Origin: Pyrinomonadaceae bacterium
Lineage (GTDB): Bacteria > Acidobacteriota > Blastocatellia > Pyrinomonadales > Pyrinomonadaceae
Direction of reading: 5' to 3'
NCBI GenBank assembly: GCA_013695245.1
Contig: JACDAW010000461.1
Span: 1-5,271, forward strand
Length of the DNA: 5,271 nt
Part shown: positions 4,908 through 5,271 of the stretch, one piece after another
Numbering within the stretch: the first letter of the stretch is position 1
Layout of the letters: every line of letters starts with the position of its first letter
Position numbers and translations under genes: made by a program
Notes under the pieces: generated by a model
The model's input: only the letters and a program-made list of their open reading frames with translations
What the model was told of the DNA's origin: nothing
The model's database searches: none

Positions 4908-5271
4908 TTGAGCGTTCTGGTTGATAAGAATACGCGCCTCATCGTGCAGGGCATTACGGGCAAAGAAGGCACGTTTCATGCGAAGCAGATGATCGAGTAC
5001 GGCACGACCGTCGTTGGCGGCGTCACGCCCGGCAAAGGCGGGACGACGCACGAAGGCGTTCCGGTCTTTAACACGGTCGCCGATGCGGTGAAAGAGACGG
5101 GCGCGAACGCTTCCGTCATTTACGTGCCGCCGCCATTTGCGGCCGAAGCGATTATGGAAGCGGCGGATGCGGAGATTCCGCTTATCGTGTGCATTACGGA
5201 AGGCATTCCGGTGCTCGATATGGTTGCGGTCAAAGAATATCTCGCCGACAAAAAGACGCGCCTCATCGGCC
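4908..5271 (+). CDS. sucD: Succinyl-CoA synthetase alpha subunit (5' part, cut by the window edge)
   Basis: The first 121 residues of the alpha subunit are present; the gene continues past the right edge. The alpha subunit binds CoA and carries the phosphohistidine of the SucC-SucD enzyme. The catalytic histidine lies beyond the window. Visible parts are SVLVDKNTR at the start, the CoA-binding Rossmann loop GITGKEGTFH (15-24), GGVTPGKGGTTH (37-48), SVIYVPPPF (69-77) and ITEGIP (96-101), all closely matching E. coli SucD. The start codon is TTG, supported by GAGGAG (4893-4898, 9-base spacing), by homology to MSILIDKN, and by an in-frame TAA at 4884 that leaves no other start upstream. The next in-frame ATG is codon 28 and would delete the CoA loop. 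The sequence breaks off at LIG, just before the expected GPNCPG. Confidence 0.96.
   Translation, partial: MSVLVDKNTRLIVQGITGKEGTFHAKQMIEYGTTVVGGVTPGKGGTTHEGVPVFNTVADAVKETGANASVIYVPPPFAAEAIMEAADAEIPLIVCITEGIPVLDMVAVKEYLADKKTRLIG

Noticed and set aside
4505..5051. Several 76-108-codon minus-strand frames opposite the nuclease 3' end and sucD
   Set aside because: They are shadows of strongly conserved coding sequence, have no domain, and cross the sucD promoter and start.

Overview
The window is a bacterial chromosomal segment of moderate G+C content, dominated by housekeeping genes. Gene style fits a Gram-negative-type bacterium: strong AGGAG-type ribosome binding sites, sigma70-like promoters, a tRNA without an encoded CCA, and a secreted M48 protease. 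An acidobacterial origin, perhaps Blastocatellia, is my guess from the general feel of the proteins and from a CAGAGA-rich intergenic repeat. I cannot confirm it without a search.

Layout from left to right: a tRNA-Pro(GGG) gene with its own promoter; a perfect hairpin that looks like a two-way terminator shared with the next gene; a leftward OsmC/Ohr-family gene; a compact, nearly symmetric divergent promoter region; sucC, the succinyl-CoA synthetase beta subunit; a 129-base imperfect inverted repeat between convergent genes; a leftward gene for a secreted M48 metalloprotease; a divergent intergenic region of about 265 bases; a rightward beta-CASP metallo-beta-lactamase ribonuclease gene; and the first 121 codons of sucD, the succinyl-CoA synthetase alpha subunit. 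sucD starts with TTG, has its own promoter and leader, and runs off the right edge.

SucC and SucD form one TCA-cycle enzyme (succinyl-CoA + ADP + Pi <-> succinate + ATP + CoA). Their genes are usually adjacent, but here they lie about 2.9 kb apart with two unrelated genes between them, one in the opposite direction, so they cannot form a simple two-gene operon. The OsmC protein (peroxide or thiol stress), the M48 protease (envelope protein turnover) and the beta-CASP nuclease (RNA turnover) have no evident shared pathway with them.

I found no phage, insertion sequence, CRISPR array or defence system, and no convincing undescribed multi-gene system. The most notable points are the split sucC/sucD arrangement, the structured inverted repeat at 2008-2136, the concentric symmetry of the osmC-sucC promoter region, and the sucD leader, where a ten-codon mini-ORF coincides with a hairpin.
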